A stretch of DNA of 64,000 bases from Bradyrhizobium diazoefficiens (GCF_018131015.1 NZ_JAFCJJ010000005.1:1-64000); one strand, 5' to 3'. Positions 16,735 through 25,314 are shown, counted from the first letter of the stretch. Numbers and translations are program-made. Notes: generated by a model from the letters alone, not told the origin.

Positions 16735-17043
16735 GTGGGCAATTATGTCTACATGCTGCGATGTGCGGACGGCTCATTCTACATCGGAAGCGCCACCGGT
16801 GAGGACACGTCCAAGCGGGTCGACGAACACAACGCCGGCGCTTATCCGGGATATACCTATTCGAGGCGTCCCGTCGTCCTGGTGTGGTCCGAGTATTTCG
16901 ACCGGATCACCGATGGCATTGCAGCCGAGCGGCAGCTCAAGGGCTGGAGCGGCGCAAAGAAGGAAGCGCTCATCCGCTCGGATTGGAAGGCGGTGAGCCG
17001 GTTTGCACGGCGGCGCGCGGGAGCGCCCAGGGCGAAGACGTGA
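16735..17043 (+). CDS. GIY-YIG nuclease-domain protein
   Basis: 102-residue single-domain GIY-YIG protein (UPF0213/YhbQ-like). The signature is NYVYMLRCADGSFYIGSATG at the N-terminus, followed by conserved Arg and Glu positions (KRVDEHN, AAERQLKGWS). Small members of this family are thought to be DNA repair or structure-specific nucleases, mostly untested. The GTG at 16735 is chosen because AAGGATGA lies 4-5 nt upstream and the domain begins directly there; the frame is open to 16696 but only through repeat DNA. The gene is boxed between repeat copies C and B and lies next to an insertion sequence, so horizontal movement is possible. Confidence 0.8.
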   Translation: MGNYVYMLRCADGSFYIGSATGEDTSKRVDEHNAGAYPGYTYSRRPVVLVWSEYFDRITDGIAAERQLKGWSGAKKEALIRSDWKAVSRFARRRAGAPRAKT

Positions 17044-17066
17044 TTCGAGGAGTGGCTACAGTCGGG

Positions 17067-17159
17067 CCGTTCATCCTTCGAGGCTCCCAAAGCGGCGCAT
17101 CGCGCCGCTTTGCTCGCACCTCCAGCGACAATGGCTTCGCCATTGCGCGGGGATGACGG
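17067..17159. repeat. REP-like hairpin element, copy B
   Basis: Same outer sequence as copy A (CCGTTCATCCTTCGAGGCTC) and a 10-bp stem AAAGCGGCGC / GCGCCGCTTT at 17089-17111. A second small hairpin follows (CAATGGC / GCCATTG) and then the family end GGGATGACGG. It starts 24 bp after the GIY-YIG stop. Confidence 0.75.
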
Positions 17160-17187
17160 GGTGAGAGGGACACCGTCCCCTTTGAAG

Positions 17188-18012
17188 CTAGAACTTGTTC
17201 CGCAGCAGCGGGTATTTCGCCTTGATGCCGTCGAGGCTCAGGGTGATTTCGACGACGCGCTCGGGGGCTGCGACGATGTCGGCGGCGGGCGGCGAGAATT
17301 GAGGAAGGAAGGCCGCGACAGGTGCGAGCGGAGCAACTGGTGCAATCGGTGCTTCGGTGACGTCGGCGAGCACGTCCGGCCCGGAGCCGAGCGCGACCGG
17401 TACGGCGGTCTCGGGCACGATTTGCACGGCCTTGGGCTGCCAGGTCTTGGGCTCGAATGTCTTGGGCTCGAATGTCTTGGGCTGGAATGTCTTGGGCTGG
17501 AATGTCCGGGGTTCGGATGTCTTGGGTTCGGATGTCTTGGGCTGGACCGTAAGAGGCTCCAGTTCCCTGGCTTCCAGCGCCTTGGTTTCCAGCGGCTTGG
17601 TTTCCAGAGCCTTGGTTTCCAGCGGCTTGGGCTGCACGATCACGGGCTGCAACTGCAACGTCTCGGACAGAATGTTGTCGAGCTGCGCGGACTTGGACTG
17701 GAAGGTCTTGCCCTGAAGGGTCCTGGCCTGCTCCCGCGGAGCCGTGCGGGACAGGGTTGCCGGCGACCAGCCGAAACCGGAGGTCACGCTGGCGGCGGCT
17801 GCCTTGACGTCCCCGCCGGTCGCGATGGCGCGCCAGGTCTGGACCGCGCGCTTGGCTTCCTGGATGTTTTCGAGGAATGCGAGCTCGGAGTGATAGCGGC
17901 GCCAGCGTCCGGTCTCGAACATTTCGGAGAGATGTTCCAGCCGCTGCTCTGCGAGAGCGCACCAGCGTGCCGCATTGTCGCGGCCCCCAGCCGCGCTTTG
18001 GCGATGTGTCAT
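17188..18012 (-). CDS. TIGR03809-like protein with Pro/Lys-rich tandem peptide repeats
   Basis: 274-residue protein from the ATG at 18012. The N-terminal 90 residues form a helical, basic segment (ALAEQRLEHLSEMFETGRWRR, then ENIQEAKRAVQTWRAI) that resembles family TIGR03809 of Bradyrhizobiaceae, function unknown. The middle is low-complexity: LETKP/LETKA units and then a run of EPKTS, QPKTF and EPKTF pentapeptides (about residues 125-205). The C-terminal end is conserved-looking (VVEITLSLDGIKAKYPLLRNKF). No signal peptide or membrane segment is evident. The repeat region suggests a flexible spacer joining two domains; this is inferred. Confidence 0.7.
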   Translation of the reverse strand: MTHRQSAAGGRDNAARWCALAEQRLEHLSEMFETGRWRRYHSELAFLENIQEAKRAVQTWRAIATGGDVKAAAASVTSGFGWSPATLSRTAPREQARTLQGKTFQSKSAQLDNILSETLQLQPVIVQPKPLETKALETKPLETKALEARELEPLTVQPKTSEPKTSEPRTFQPKTFQPKTFEPKTFEPKTWQPKAVQIVPETAVPVALGSGPDVLADVTEAPIAPVAPLAPVAAFLPQFSPPAADIVAAPERVVEITLSLDGIKAKYPLLRNKF

Positions 18013-18401
18013 GACCCAGCCCGTCAGGAGAAAACACGGACGCGTGACGCAACGCACGAATCAACTTCAACGCGACATGAATATTTTGTGGAAAAGAATT
18101 GCCTTGTCCAGCAGCGGAACCGTCCTCATCACCGGACTCCGTAGTCGCGCGGAGCAACCGGCAAGCTTCACACAAGCCTGGCGGCCTTGCGGGACCCACC
18201 AAAAAGAAAAGACCCGTCCGGGGGGACAACCGGACGGGTCGAGCCATATGGGCGCTTGGGGTGGATGGGCGCTCGCGCCGGATATGACTGATGGGGAGGG
18301 ATGACCGCTCCCACATATTTTGGTCGTGGCAGGGAGCCGAACGTTCAACGCCGCGATCGATTTTTTAACCTTTGGCCCGTGCGCATCCCGGTCGCATGCG
18401 G
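18013..18401. other. intergenic region holding a terminator
   Basis: These 389 bases separate two genes on the minus strand. Apart from the terminator at 18201-18240 I see no gene, repeat or clear promoter. The segment from about 18241 to 18401 is the 3' trailer of the protease operon. Confidence 0.5.
18201..18240 (-). terminator. rho-independent terminator of the sigma/anti-sigma/protease operon
   Basis: A perfect 11-bp stem (18211-18221 with 18230-18240) and an 8-base loop. On the minus strand the stem is followed by TTTTCTTTTT (complement of 18201-18210). It lies about 160 bp beyond the protease stop, in the right orientation for the operon 21355-18402. Confidence 0.85.
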
Positions 18402-20078
18402 CTAGCGCGCCGCCGGCCTATCCGCCTGAGAAACCGCGGATTTATCGCCCGCGCCCGATAGCGACGGCTGCGCGATGGCGCGGATGCCGGGGTCGCCCTT
18501 GGGCTTCTCGCCGTCTTCACGTTTAGTTGTAGGTGCCGCAGCCGCGACCGGCGTCGAGCTGTCGGCCGGAACCGCCATCACTGCGGCAAAGGCGTCGGCC
18601 TCGCCGTCGCCGAAAAGATCGTCACGTCCGGGCGAGCCAATGTCGCGCGCGGTCTTCGCAAGCGTCAGGCGAAGCGCTTCCGGTTTCAGCGCGTAGTTGC
18701 GCTCGAGCAGCAGCGCTGCGACGCCGGAGACATAGGCCGCCGAGAACGAGGTGCCCGACGTCATCTGATATTTGCCGTCGGGCGCCGGGAGGAAAATGTC
18801 GACGCCGGGCGCGGCGAGCGCGATGTGGTTGCCGCGGTTGGAGGCGGAAAACAGCTTGTCCTGCTGGTCGGTCGCGCTGACCGCGATCACGTTGGGATTG
18901 GCGGCCGGATAGAGCGGCGGCGATTTTGCGCCGGCATTGCCGGCCGCCGCCACCAGCACGAGCCCACGCGCCGCGGTCGCCGCGATGGCGCGCTCGATCA
19001 CCGCGTCCTTCGGACCGGCAAAGCTCATGTTGACGATCTGCGCGCCGTGCTCGGCGGCGTAGTTCAGCGAGCGCAGGATGACGTAGGAATTGCTCGCCGC
19101 CCCGCCCGTGGTGCCGCCGAAGGCGCGGATGGCGATGATGCGCGCTTCCGGCGCGCTGCCCATCAGCCGCCCATGCGCGACGATGGCCCCGGCAATGCCG
19201 GTGCCGTGCACATGCGGACCCTCGGTGCTGCCGAGCGCGTCGAAATTGTCGGCGATGGAATTGGTCAGCTCGGGATGGGTGGTGTCGATCCCTGAATCGA
19301 TCACCGCAATCGTCACATTGGCGCCGTGCACCAGCGTGTGCGCCTGCGGCAGGCGCAGCTTCGCGAGCGCATACTGCGCCGGATCACCCTCGGTCGGCAC
19401 CGCCGCCTTCTGATCCTGGAGCACGTAACGGAAGTTCGGCTGAACCGAGCGCACGCTGCCGTCGGCGGCGAATTGCCGCTTCGCCCGCTCCGGCGGACTG
19501 CCATCGGTGATGCGGAACAGGCCGATCGTGGCGCCGATCAGCGGAAAACTTTCGGACGCGATGCGCGTGAGACCATGACGCCGCGCGAGCTCGTCGGCTT
19601 CGCTCACCGAAAGCGCGGCATCGATCTCGGCGACGAACTCGTTGACATTGCCGCGCGCGGCGGCGGCGACCGTCGTGCTGCTGCCGCCGCCCTTGCCGGC
19701 GCTCTTCTTGCCGGACTTGCCGCCGCCGCCAGCCGCATTCGGCTGCGCCAGGCACTCGCCGTCGTCATCGCGATAGGGCGCGGTACAGGCCGGATAGAGG
19801 TTCGGCGAATAGCGCGCATAGGGCAGCACCGGCGTCGTCACCGTCCGCACCGGGATCCGCGCGGTGGTGATCGGCCGCGAACCGCCGTTTACGTTGACCG
19901 CCCGCGCGGGGATATTCGGAGAGATGGTCGGCGTCCGCGTTGGGATGTTGATCGTAGGCGTGCGCATGATCGCCTGGGCTTGGGCGGCGCCGACGCCGAG
20001 GCAGGCCGCCAGCAGCAGCCCGGCGCCGACCGACGACGCGTAGACCCCGACTGTCATCCCACTCGCGGACTTCTGCAT
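18402..20078 (-). CDS. subtilisin-like serine protease (S8 family), exported
   Basis: 558-residue protein with a signal peptide or anchor (hydrophobic residues 10-36 ending AAQAQA) and a Pro/Thr-rich segment (RTPTINIPTRTPTISP). A Gly/Ser/Lys linker near 116-135 and a pro-domain-like region precede the peptidase domain from about 245. The catalytic triad is Asp261 (AVIDSGID), His291 (GPHVHGTGIAG) and Ser444 (TSGTSFSAAYVSG), with oxyanion Asn381 (AAAGNAG). It is the last gene of an operon with an ECF sigma factor and anti-sigma factor and ends at a strong terminator. It may be a target or a processing partner of that regulatory pair. Confidence 0.9.
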   Translation of the reverse strand: MQKSASGMTVGVYASSVGAGLLLAACLGVGAAQAQAIMRTPTINIPTRTPTISPNIPARAVNVNGGSRPITTARIPVRTVTTPVLPYARYSPNLYPACTAPYRDDDGECLAQPNAAGGGGKSGKKSAGKGGGSSTTVAAAARGNVNEFVAEIDAALSVSEADELARRHGLTRIASESFPLIGATIGLFRITDGSPPERAKRQFAADGSVRSVQPNFRYVLQDQKAAVPTEGDPAQYALAKLRLPQAHTLVHGANVTIAVIDSGIDTTHPELTNSIADNFDALGSTEGPHVHGTGIAGAIVAHGRLMGSAPEARIIAIRAFGGTTGGAASNSYVILRSLNYAAEHGAQIVNMSFAGPKDAVIERAIAATAARGLVLVAAAGNAGAKSPPLYPAANPNVIAVSATDQQDKLFSASNRGNHIALAAPGVDIFLPAPDGKYQMTSGTSFSAAYVSGVAALLLERNYALKPEALRLTLAKTARDIGSPGRDDLFGDGEADAFAAVMAVPADSSTPVAAAAPTTKREDGEKPKGDPGIRAIAQPSLSGAGDKSAVSQADRPAAR

Positions 20079-20093
20079 AATTCCAAAGACGCC

Positions 20094-20789
20094 TTACGGC
20101 GCGGCCACGGCGAGGCTGACGAACTTCTCGCGCTGCATCCGACCGAGCAGCGCGGCGAGCTCGTCCCGGCCCATCGCCTTGTCGAACTGGAGGCGGAACA
20201 TGCCGCCCTTGGCATCGCCGACGATCGAAGCCTGGTAGCTTTCGAGCAGCGAGGTGATGTCGGAGACGCGCGCCTCGGGCGCAAAGCGCACCAGCGCGCG
20301 CGCCGGCGCAACGGCAGCGGCAAAGTCGCGCGTAATCGGCGCACCGGTCGAGAGCGAGGCGGTCTGGAACGTCGCCGTCTGGGTCTTCATCAGCACGGCG
20401 CCGATAATGCCGGCCTGCAGCAGCAGCGCGATCGCACCGAAGCCCGCCGACCAGGCCAGCGTGCGCGGCGACAGGCTCGCGAAGAACGTCGAGACCCGCG
20501 CCGACAGCGGCAGCGAGCCGGCGGCCCGCGCCGGCTCGGCGTCGATCGCGGCGAACAGCTTCTGCATCGCGCGCGCCGACGGCGCACCGAGACTCTCGTT
20601 CAGGTGAATGGTCTCTTCGTACTCGCCGCGGATCGCGGCATATTGCTTCGCAAGCTCCGGATCACGCGCCAGCGCCTCCTCGACGCGGCGGGCGTCACGC
20701 GCGTTCAGCGTACCGGCGGCGTGCCAGGGCAGCAGCAACTCGATCTCACTGGGCTCTTGCTCCAGCATTTTCTTGCTCAAAGCCATCAT
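20094..20789 (-). CDS. membrane-anchored anti-sigma factor
   Basis: 231-residue protein whose gene overlaps the upstream ECF sigma gene by 4 bp (ATGA). The N-terminal 90 residues contain an anti-sigma-like segment (EIELLLPWHAAGTLNARDARRVEEAL) without a Cys zinc motif. One membrane segment follows at about residues 121-143 (LAWSAGFGAIALLLQAGIIGAVLM), and then a periplasmic domain of about 90 residues. This is the layout of a single-pass anti-sigma factor that holds its sigma factor at the membrane until a periplasmic signal arrives. A double Met (20789 or 20786) leaves the exact start open. Confidence 0.85.
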   Translation of the reverse strand: MMALSKKMLEQEPSEIELLLPWHAAGTLNARDARRVEEALARDPELAKQYAAIRGEYEETIHLNESLGAPSARAMQKLFAAIDAEPARAAGSLPLSARVSTFFASLSPRTLAWSAGFGAIALLLQAGIIGAVLMKTQTATFQTASLSTGAPITRDFAAAVAPARALVRFAPEARVSDITSLLESYQASIVGDAKGGMFRLQFDKAMGRDELAALLGRMQREKFVSLAVAAP

Positions 20790-21355
20790 GGCCAGCCTCG
20801 CTCAACGCCGGCTGCCTTCAGCAGATCGGCCAGTTTCTTGCGCGCATAGAACAAGCGCGTCTTCACAGTGTTCTCCGGAATTCCGACGATTTCGGCCACC
20901 TCCTCCACGGATTTCTCGTGGTAGTAGACGAGATCGACGATCTCCCGATGTTCCGGCGTGAGGCCCGTCAGACACTCCCGCAACGCTTCACTGGTATCCT
21001 TCTTCTGCACCACCGTTTCCGGATCGTCGGACTGGTCCTCGATCGCGTTCGCGGCGTCTTCGTCCAATTCGAAGTCCTTCCTCCGCCGGAGCGCAGACAG
21101 GGCCTTGAATCGGGTGATTGCCAGCAGCCAGGTGGAAACGGCGGATCGGCCCTCGAACTTGCCGGCTTGACGCCAGACGTCGAGAAACACCTCGCTGATG
21201 AGGTCCTCTGCCGCCTGCTCGTCCCGCACGAGCCTCAGCCCGAAACGATACACCCTGACATGGTGCCGCCCGTACAGCACCTGCATGGCGAGCCGGTCGC
21301 CTTGAGCGATCCTGGCGAGCAGGACCTCGTCGGTTGCCGCCTGTGTCACGCTCAA
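20786..21355 (-). CDS. ECF-type RNA polymerase sigma factor
   Basis: 189-residue sigma-70 family protein with region 2 (VLYGRHHVRVYRFGLRLV, then AEDLISEVFLDVWRQAGKFEG and STWLLAITRFKAL) and region 4 (LTPEHREIVDLVYYHEKSVE, then VAEIVGIPENTVKTRLFYAR). It lacks regions 1 and 3, as expected for the ECF group. The start is a TTG at 21355, or the GTG 6 nt inside; no ATG is available. It heads the operon sigma, anti-sigma, S8 protease. The signal it answers to is unknown, and I found no convincing ECF-type promoter ahead of it. Confidence 0.92.
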   Translation of the reverse strand: MSVTQAATDEVLLARIAQGDRLAMQVLYGRHHVRVYRFGLRLVRDEQAAEDLISEVFLDVWRQAGKFEGRSAVSTWLLAITRFKALSALRRRKDFELDEDAANAIEDQSDDPETVVQKKDTSEALRECLTGLTPEHREIVDLVYYHEKSVEEVAEIVGIPENTVKTRLFYARKKLADLLKAAGVERGWP

Positions 21356-21777
21356 TGGCCGTCTCGCAAGATTGGTCGGGTCGAAACGGCGCAGGGTTCG
21401 ACGGGTGGAGCGAAATTCTTCAACCTACCGCAATCGTACGGGGGCGTGTGTGATCTACCCCACATACGTGCGAATTCCCTATTCCACCCGTGGCGGCCGG
21501 CCGCCTCGCTCTCGAACGGTAACATAGCACTAAAACACTTTCCTGCGAAACGCCGCGGCCGGAACAGTCGGCCCGGTCGAGCCCGATCCATAGCACGGCC
21601 CCTGCTGCTTAAGTCGCACGGCCACGGCTTTGGTCCGCGATATCGCCGGCAATGCCTGACTGCCTGCAAGATCGAGCACCTCCGCCCGGCCTTCCCCCGG
21701 ATTCGATTGCAAAAGGATACCAAACCTAAAGGCTTGCCACGTAGATTTTCGGGCTGACATCCACATTGGCGGACTTG
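21356..21777. other. 422-bp divergent intergenic region
   Basis: Lies between the ECF sigma gene (minus) and the diguanylate cyclase gene (plus), so it must hold both promoters. The short frames crossing it have no recognisable protein features. I could not identify a promoter with confidence. Confidence 0.4.
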
Positions 21778-22935
21778 ATGAGCACGGCCGCGACGTCCTT
21801 CCCGGAGAGGAATGCCGCTGAGGCCGCGGATATCGTCCTCGCGCCCGATGCTGCAACGCCAGAGGTGCTGGCGCGCCGCACCCGGCAGCGCCGGCAGATG
21901 TATGCCGGCCAGGTCGCAAGCTACTCGCTCGGCGCCTTCACCCTGCTGCTCTACGCCTATGCCGGCGTGGTCTCGATTGGCATCCCGACCCTGTTCTGGC
22001 TCGGCGGCCTCATGATCATCGGCGTCTTCGTCGTGCTGTCGGAGGCCGGCGTCGGCGAGCAGTGGACCGACCACTATCTCACCGTGTTCCAGATCTCGGC
22101 GCATATGGCGCTCCAGTTCGTGTTCCTGGTGTCGGTGCCCACGATCGGCGTCGCCTTCATCAGCGTCCTGTTCCTGATCTTCGCCTTCGGCACGCTGCGC
22201 ATGACCTCGAGCCAGGCGATGCTGACCTGGGCGCTCGCCGCGATCGCGCTCGCGGCCGTGTTCCTGGCCTCCGACCTGCCCATCGGCATGCCGGTCGCGA
22301 CCAGGCTGGAGCGGACCGCCTCGATGCTGTGCTTCGTGCTGGTGATCGGCCAGTGCGCCTTCCTCGGCCTGTTCGGCGCCACGCTGCGCAAGGTGCTGTA
22401 TCGCCGCAGCATCGAGCTGAAGGACGCCTATCGCCGCATCGAGGAGCTCGCCGAGCTCGACGAGCTCACCGGCTCCTACAACCGCCGCTGCATCATGCAG
22501 CAGCTCGGCGCCGAGATCGAAAGATCGCGGCAGACGGCGGCGCCCTGCGCCATCGCGCTGATCGATCTCGACTGGTTCAAGCGCATCAACGACGCCCACG
22601 GCCATCCCGTCGGCGACGAGGTGCTGCGCACTTTCGCCATCACCGTCTTCGCGAACATCCGCCCGGCCGACCGTTTCGGCCGCTATGGCGGCGAGGAATT
22701 TTTGCTGCTGCTGCCCTATACCGATGGCGACGCCGCAGAGCGCACGCTCGAACGTCTGCGCGGCATCGTCGCCGACCTCGACTGGAGCGCATTCTCCGCC
22801 GGCATGCGCGTGACGATTTCCGCAGGCGTCGTGACGCTGCGCGACAACGACACGGCCGACACCGTTCTCGCGCGCGCCGACGGCGCGCTCTATTCCGCCA
22901 AGGCGCAAGGGCGCAACCGCGTTGAAACGGGCTGA
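21778..22935 (+). CDS. membrane-bound diguanylate cyclase (GGDEF)
   Basis: Makes the second messenger cyclic di-GMP from two GTP. From the ATG at 21778 (GGCGGA about 5 nt upstream; a TTG lies at 21766), the 385-residue protein has about six hydrophobic segments between residues 45 and 205. The GGDEF domain follows from about 223. The active site is GGEEF at 304-308 with metal ligand Asp263 (IDLDWFKRIND), so it should be catalytic. The product-inhibition site RxxD is present as RPAD at 295-298, five residues before GGEEF. A DUF2336 gene follows 64 bp downstream on the same strand. Confidence 0.93.
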   Translation: MSTAATSFPERNAAEAADIVLAPDAATPEVLARRTRQRRQMYAGQVASYSLGAFTLLLYAYAGVVSIGIPTLFWLGGLMIIGVFVVLSEAGVGEQWTDHYLTVFQISAHMALQFVFLVSVPTIGVAFISVLFLIFAFGTLRMTSSQAMLTWALAAIALAAVFLASDLPIGMPVATRLERTASMLCFVLVIGQCAFLGLFGATLRKVLYRRSIELKDAYRRIEELAELDELTGSYNRRCIMQQLGAEIERSRQTAAPCAIALIDLDWFKRINDAHGHPVGDEVLRTFAITVFANIRPADRFGRYGGEEFLLLLPYTDGDAAERTLERLRGIVADLDWSAFSAGMRVTISAGVVTLRDNDTADTVLARADGALYSAKAQGRNRVETG

Positions 22936-22999
22936 CAAATCCCCTTGCTGCCGGCGCGTGAGAAGCCGCCGCCGGACCGAAATGCTCCAGGACAGGGCT

Positions 23000-24103
23000 A
23001 TGAGATCCAAATCCGCAAAACCATCGGAAAACCTGCTCGCGGAACTGCAGGCGGCACTCTCCCACGGCACCGTTGCGCGCCGGGTCGAGACCCTGCGCCG
23101 CGTCACCGATCTCTTCGTCAACAACGCCGTCGACTATTCCGAGGACCACCTGCGCCTGTTCGATGACGTGTTCCAATGCCTGATCGACCGGATCGAGACC
23201 TCGGCCAAGGCGCTGCTCGCCGACCGCCTCGCGCTGGTTGCGGTCGCGCCACCCCGCACCATCCGCACGCTTGCGCTCGACGAGGTCATCGAGGTCGCCG
23301 GCCCCGTGCTGTCGAAGTCGGAGCGGCTCGACGAGGCGACCCTGATCGAGATCGCGCGCAGCAGGAGCCAGGCCCATCTCAGGGCGATCTCGCTCAGGCG
23401 GGTGCTCTCGGAAGCGCTGACCGACGTGCTGGTGACGCGCGGTAGCCACGAGGTGGTGCAACTGACCGTCGCCAACCCCGGCGCACAGTTCTCCGAGGGC
23501 AGCCTTACCGACCTCGTCACGCGCGCCGAGCGCGACGACGACCTCGCCACCTGCATCGGGCAGCGGTCCGACCTGCCGCGCCATCATTACCTGAAGCTGG
23601 TCGCAAAGGCCTCCGAGAGCGTGCGCAAGAAGCTCGAGGCTGCCCATCCCGAGCGCAGCGCCGACGTGTCGAGCGCGGTCGCGGAAGCAACCCAGCGGGT
23701 CCGTACCGCCGCCGTCTCCAGGCAAACCGAGATGGCGCGGGCGCTGGTGAAATCGCTCCACGAGGACGGCCGTCTCGACGAATCCCAGGTCACGGCTTTC
23801 GCCGAGAGCGGCAAGTTCGACGAGACCAATGCGGGCCTCGCGGCGCTCGCCGGCGTGCAAGTCGAGATTGCCGAGACCATGATGATCGAGAGCCGCACCG
23901 AGGGCGTCATGATCCTCGCCAGGGTCGCTGGCATGTCGTGGCCGAGCGTGCGCGCGATCATTGCCATGCGCGAGCGGCTGTCCGGCGGCTCCCGGATCGA
24001 CATGCTGGCGCTGCGCGACATCTACGAGGCGCTGCGCAGCTCCACCGCGCAACAGGTGCTGCGCTTCCACCGCATGCAGCAGAGCGCTGCGCCCGTCGCC
24101 TGA
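23000..24103 (+). CDS. DUF2336 domain protein
   Basis: 367-residue, mostly helical cytoplasmic protein of the DUF2336 family, common in alphaproteobacteria. Conserved-looking parts are RRVETLRRVTDLFVNNAVDYSE, HLRLFDDVFQCLIDRIE, QAHLRAISLRRVLSEALTDVLV, and the repeat-like segments RSDLPRHHYLKLVAKASESV and FAESGKFDETNAGLAALAGV. These suggest an alpha-helical repeat scaffold. In Caulobacter a DUF2336 protein (PopA-region or PleD-linked reports vary) has not given a general function, so I assign none. It follows the GGDEF gene on the same strand. The start at 23000 has GGACAGG upstream; an alternative ATG lies at 22982. Confidence 0.75.
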   Translation: MRSKSAKPSENLLAELQAALSHGTVARRVETLRRVTDLFVNNAVDYSEDHLRLFDDVFQCLIDRIETSAKALLADRLALVAVAPPRTIRTLALDEVIEVAGPVLSKSERLDEATLIEIARSRSQAHLRAISLRRVLSEALTDVLVTRGSHEVVQLTVANPGAQFSEGSLTDLVTRAERDDDLATCIGQRSDLPRHHYLKLVAKASESVRKKLEAAHPERSADVSSAVAEATQRVRTAAVSRQTEMARALVKSLHEDGRLDESQVTAFAESGKFDETNAGLAALAGVQVEIAETMMIESRTEGVMILARVAGMSWPSVRAIIAMRERLSGGSRIDMLALRDIYEALRSSTAQQVLRFHRMQQSAAPVA

Positions 24104-24108
24104 GCAGG

Positions 24109-24747
24109 CTAATACCGCAATACCCTCGCGCCCACCGCCGCGCCGATCCCGGTCACGACCACCGTTGCGATCGTGTACCAGGTCGCGACGAACAGCGGCG
24201 AGTCGTCGGTGCAGTGCGTGGCGTAGAGCGTCGCGGCGAGACCGGCCGAGAGCAGGCCGGCGAGCGCGCCGGCGAGCGCGGGCCGTGCCGGCGCGCCGTG
24301 GCGCAGGCCGAAGATTGCGCCTGCCAGCAGCGGCAGCGACATCGCGGGGATCGCCATCAGGCAAGCCCTGGAATTCTTCCCCATCAGCCGCATCGTCGCC
24401 GGCATCGCCGGTGCCATCATCGCCTCGCTGCCGATCGCAACCGCGAGCAGGCCGACAGGTAGCAGCAGCAACCAACCCCAGCCCCGCATCAGGGCCTCGG
24501 GCCGCGACAGATGCAGGCTGACGATGATCGCGGGGATCGCCAGCGACAGCGTGACCGCGAACTTCATGTCGAAGAACGGATTGCGCATCGCGCTCATCAC
24601 GTCGGCGCGCACGCCGAGGAAGGTCGCGAAGATCAGGATCGAGAGGGGTGCGGCCACCAGCAGCGCCATGGTCAGCATGGCCCCGACGCGCGGAGCGCGG
24701 TGGGCGTTGTCGGCGGCGAGCGTGCGAATGAGCTGGTCGGTATCCAT
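24109..24747 (-). CDS. osrA: NrsF/DUF1109 membrane anti-sigma factor, OsrA-type
   Basis: 212-residue integral membrane protein with six hydrophobic segments, the layout of the NrsF/DUF1109 anti-sigma family that restrains SigF-type ECF factors. Two Cys only: Cys129 (KNSRACLMAIP) and Cys179 (LYATHCTDDSP). These are the same positions reported as important in OsrA of B. diazoefficiens, where the sigma factor EcfF is released after oxidative stress. The gene starts 2 nt after the stop of the sigma gene, so the two are co-translated. The ortholog call rests on position, length, cysteines and neighbourhood. Confidence 0.88.
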   Translation of the reverse strand: MDTDQLIRTLAADNAHRAPRVGAMLTMALLVAAPLSILIFATFLGVRADVMSAMRNPFFDMKFAVTLSLAIPAIIVSLHLSRPEALMRGWGWLLLLPVGLLAVAIGSEAMMAPAMPATMRLMGKNSRACLMAIPAMSLPLLAGAIFGLRHGAPARPALAGALAGLLSAGLAATLYATHCTDDSPLFVATWYTIATVVVTGIGAAVGARVLRY

Positions 24748-24749
24748 GA

Positions 24750-25295
24750 CTAGTGGTCCCGCAGTTTGGCAGTGAGCGCCGCAAGTCCGCGATGCAGCGC
24801 GACCCGCACCGCTCCTTCGCTCATCGAGAATTTCGCCGCCGTGTCCCTGATCGAGGCGCTGTCGACCGCGATCGACTGCAGCACGTCGCGCTGGCGTTGC
24901 GGCAGCGTGTTGAGCTGCGCTGTAACCTCGTTCGCCGACGCCGTCTCCTGCGGCGCCTCGCCCGGCAGCGTCTCGGCGAAATCGTCGATGTTGACGAAGA
25001 CACGCCGACCGCGACGCCGGAGCGCGTCGATCAGCTTGTTGCGGGCAATCGCGAACAGCCAGGGCGCGAAGGGCGCTTCGCTGTCCCAGGTGTGCCGCTT
25101 CAGATGCACCGCCAACAAGATCTCCTGCACGATATCCTCGGCTTGGTCGGGAGGCTGCCCGGCACGCGAAAGGCCGCGCCTCGCGGCTGCACGCAGCACC
25201 GGCGCGATCGCCTTGAGCAGGCGATGATACGCCGCATCATCCCCTGCCATGGCCGACCGCATCAGGCCGGTCCATTCGTCCTCACGTCCGCGCAC
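24750..25295 (-). CDS. ecfF: ECF sigma factor EcfF (SigF-like, oxidative stress)
   Basis: 181-residue ECF sigma factor. The start is a GTG at 25295 with AGGAG 5 nt upstream; the frame runs open far upstream, but only as antisense of another gene. Region 2 is seen in AAYHRLLKAIAPVLRAAARR, then AEDIVQEILLAVHLKRHTWD and PWLFAIARNKLIDALRRRG. Region 4 is TLPQRQRDVLQSIAVDS, then DTAAKFSMSEGAVRVALHRGL. It is paired with the NrsF-type anti-sigma gene osrA 2 nt downstream. In B. diazoefficiens EcfF responds to hydrogen peroxide and singlet oxygen. Divergent from an Ala-rich envelope protein gene. Confidence 0.88.
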   Translation of the reverse strand: MRGREDEWTGLMRSAMAGDDAAYHRLLKAIAPVLRAAARRGLSRAGQPPDQAEDIVQEILLAVHLKRHTWDSEAPFAPWLFAIARNKLIDALRRRGRRVFVNIDDFAETLPGEAPQETASANEVTAQLNTLPQRQRDVLQSIAVDSASIRDTAAKFSMSEGAVRVALHRGLAALTAKLRDH

Positions 25296-25314
25296 GCGCG
25301 CTCCTACATGGCAA

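Noticed and set aside
17395..17640. Short regular repeats resembling a CRISPR array
   Set aside because: Units are 15 bp without unique spacers and lie in frame within a coding gene.
20918..21757. Plus-strand frame across the ECF sigma gene and the following gap
   Set aside because: Antisense to a clear sigma factor; the part in the gap has no protein features.
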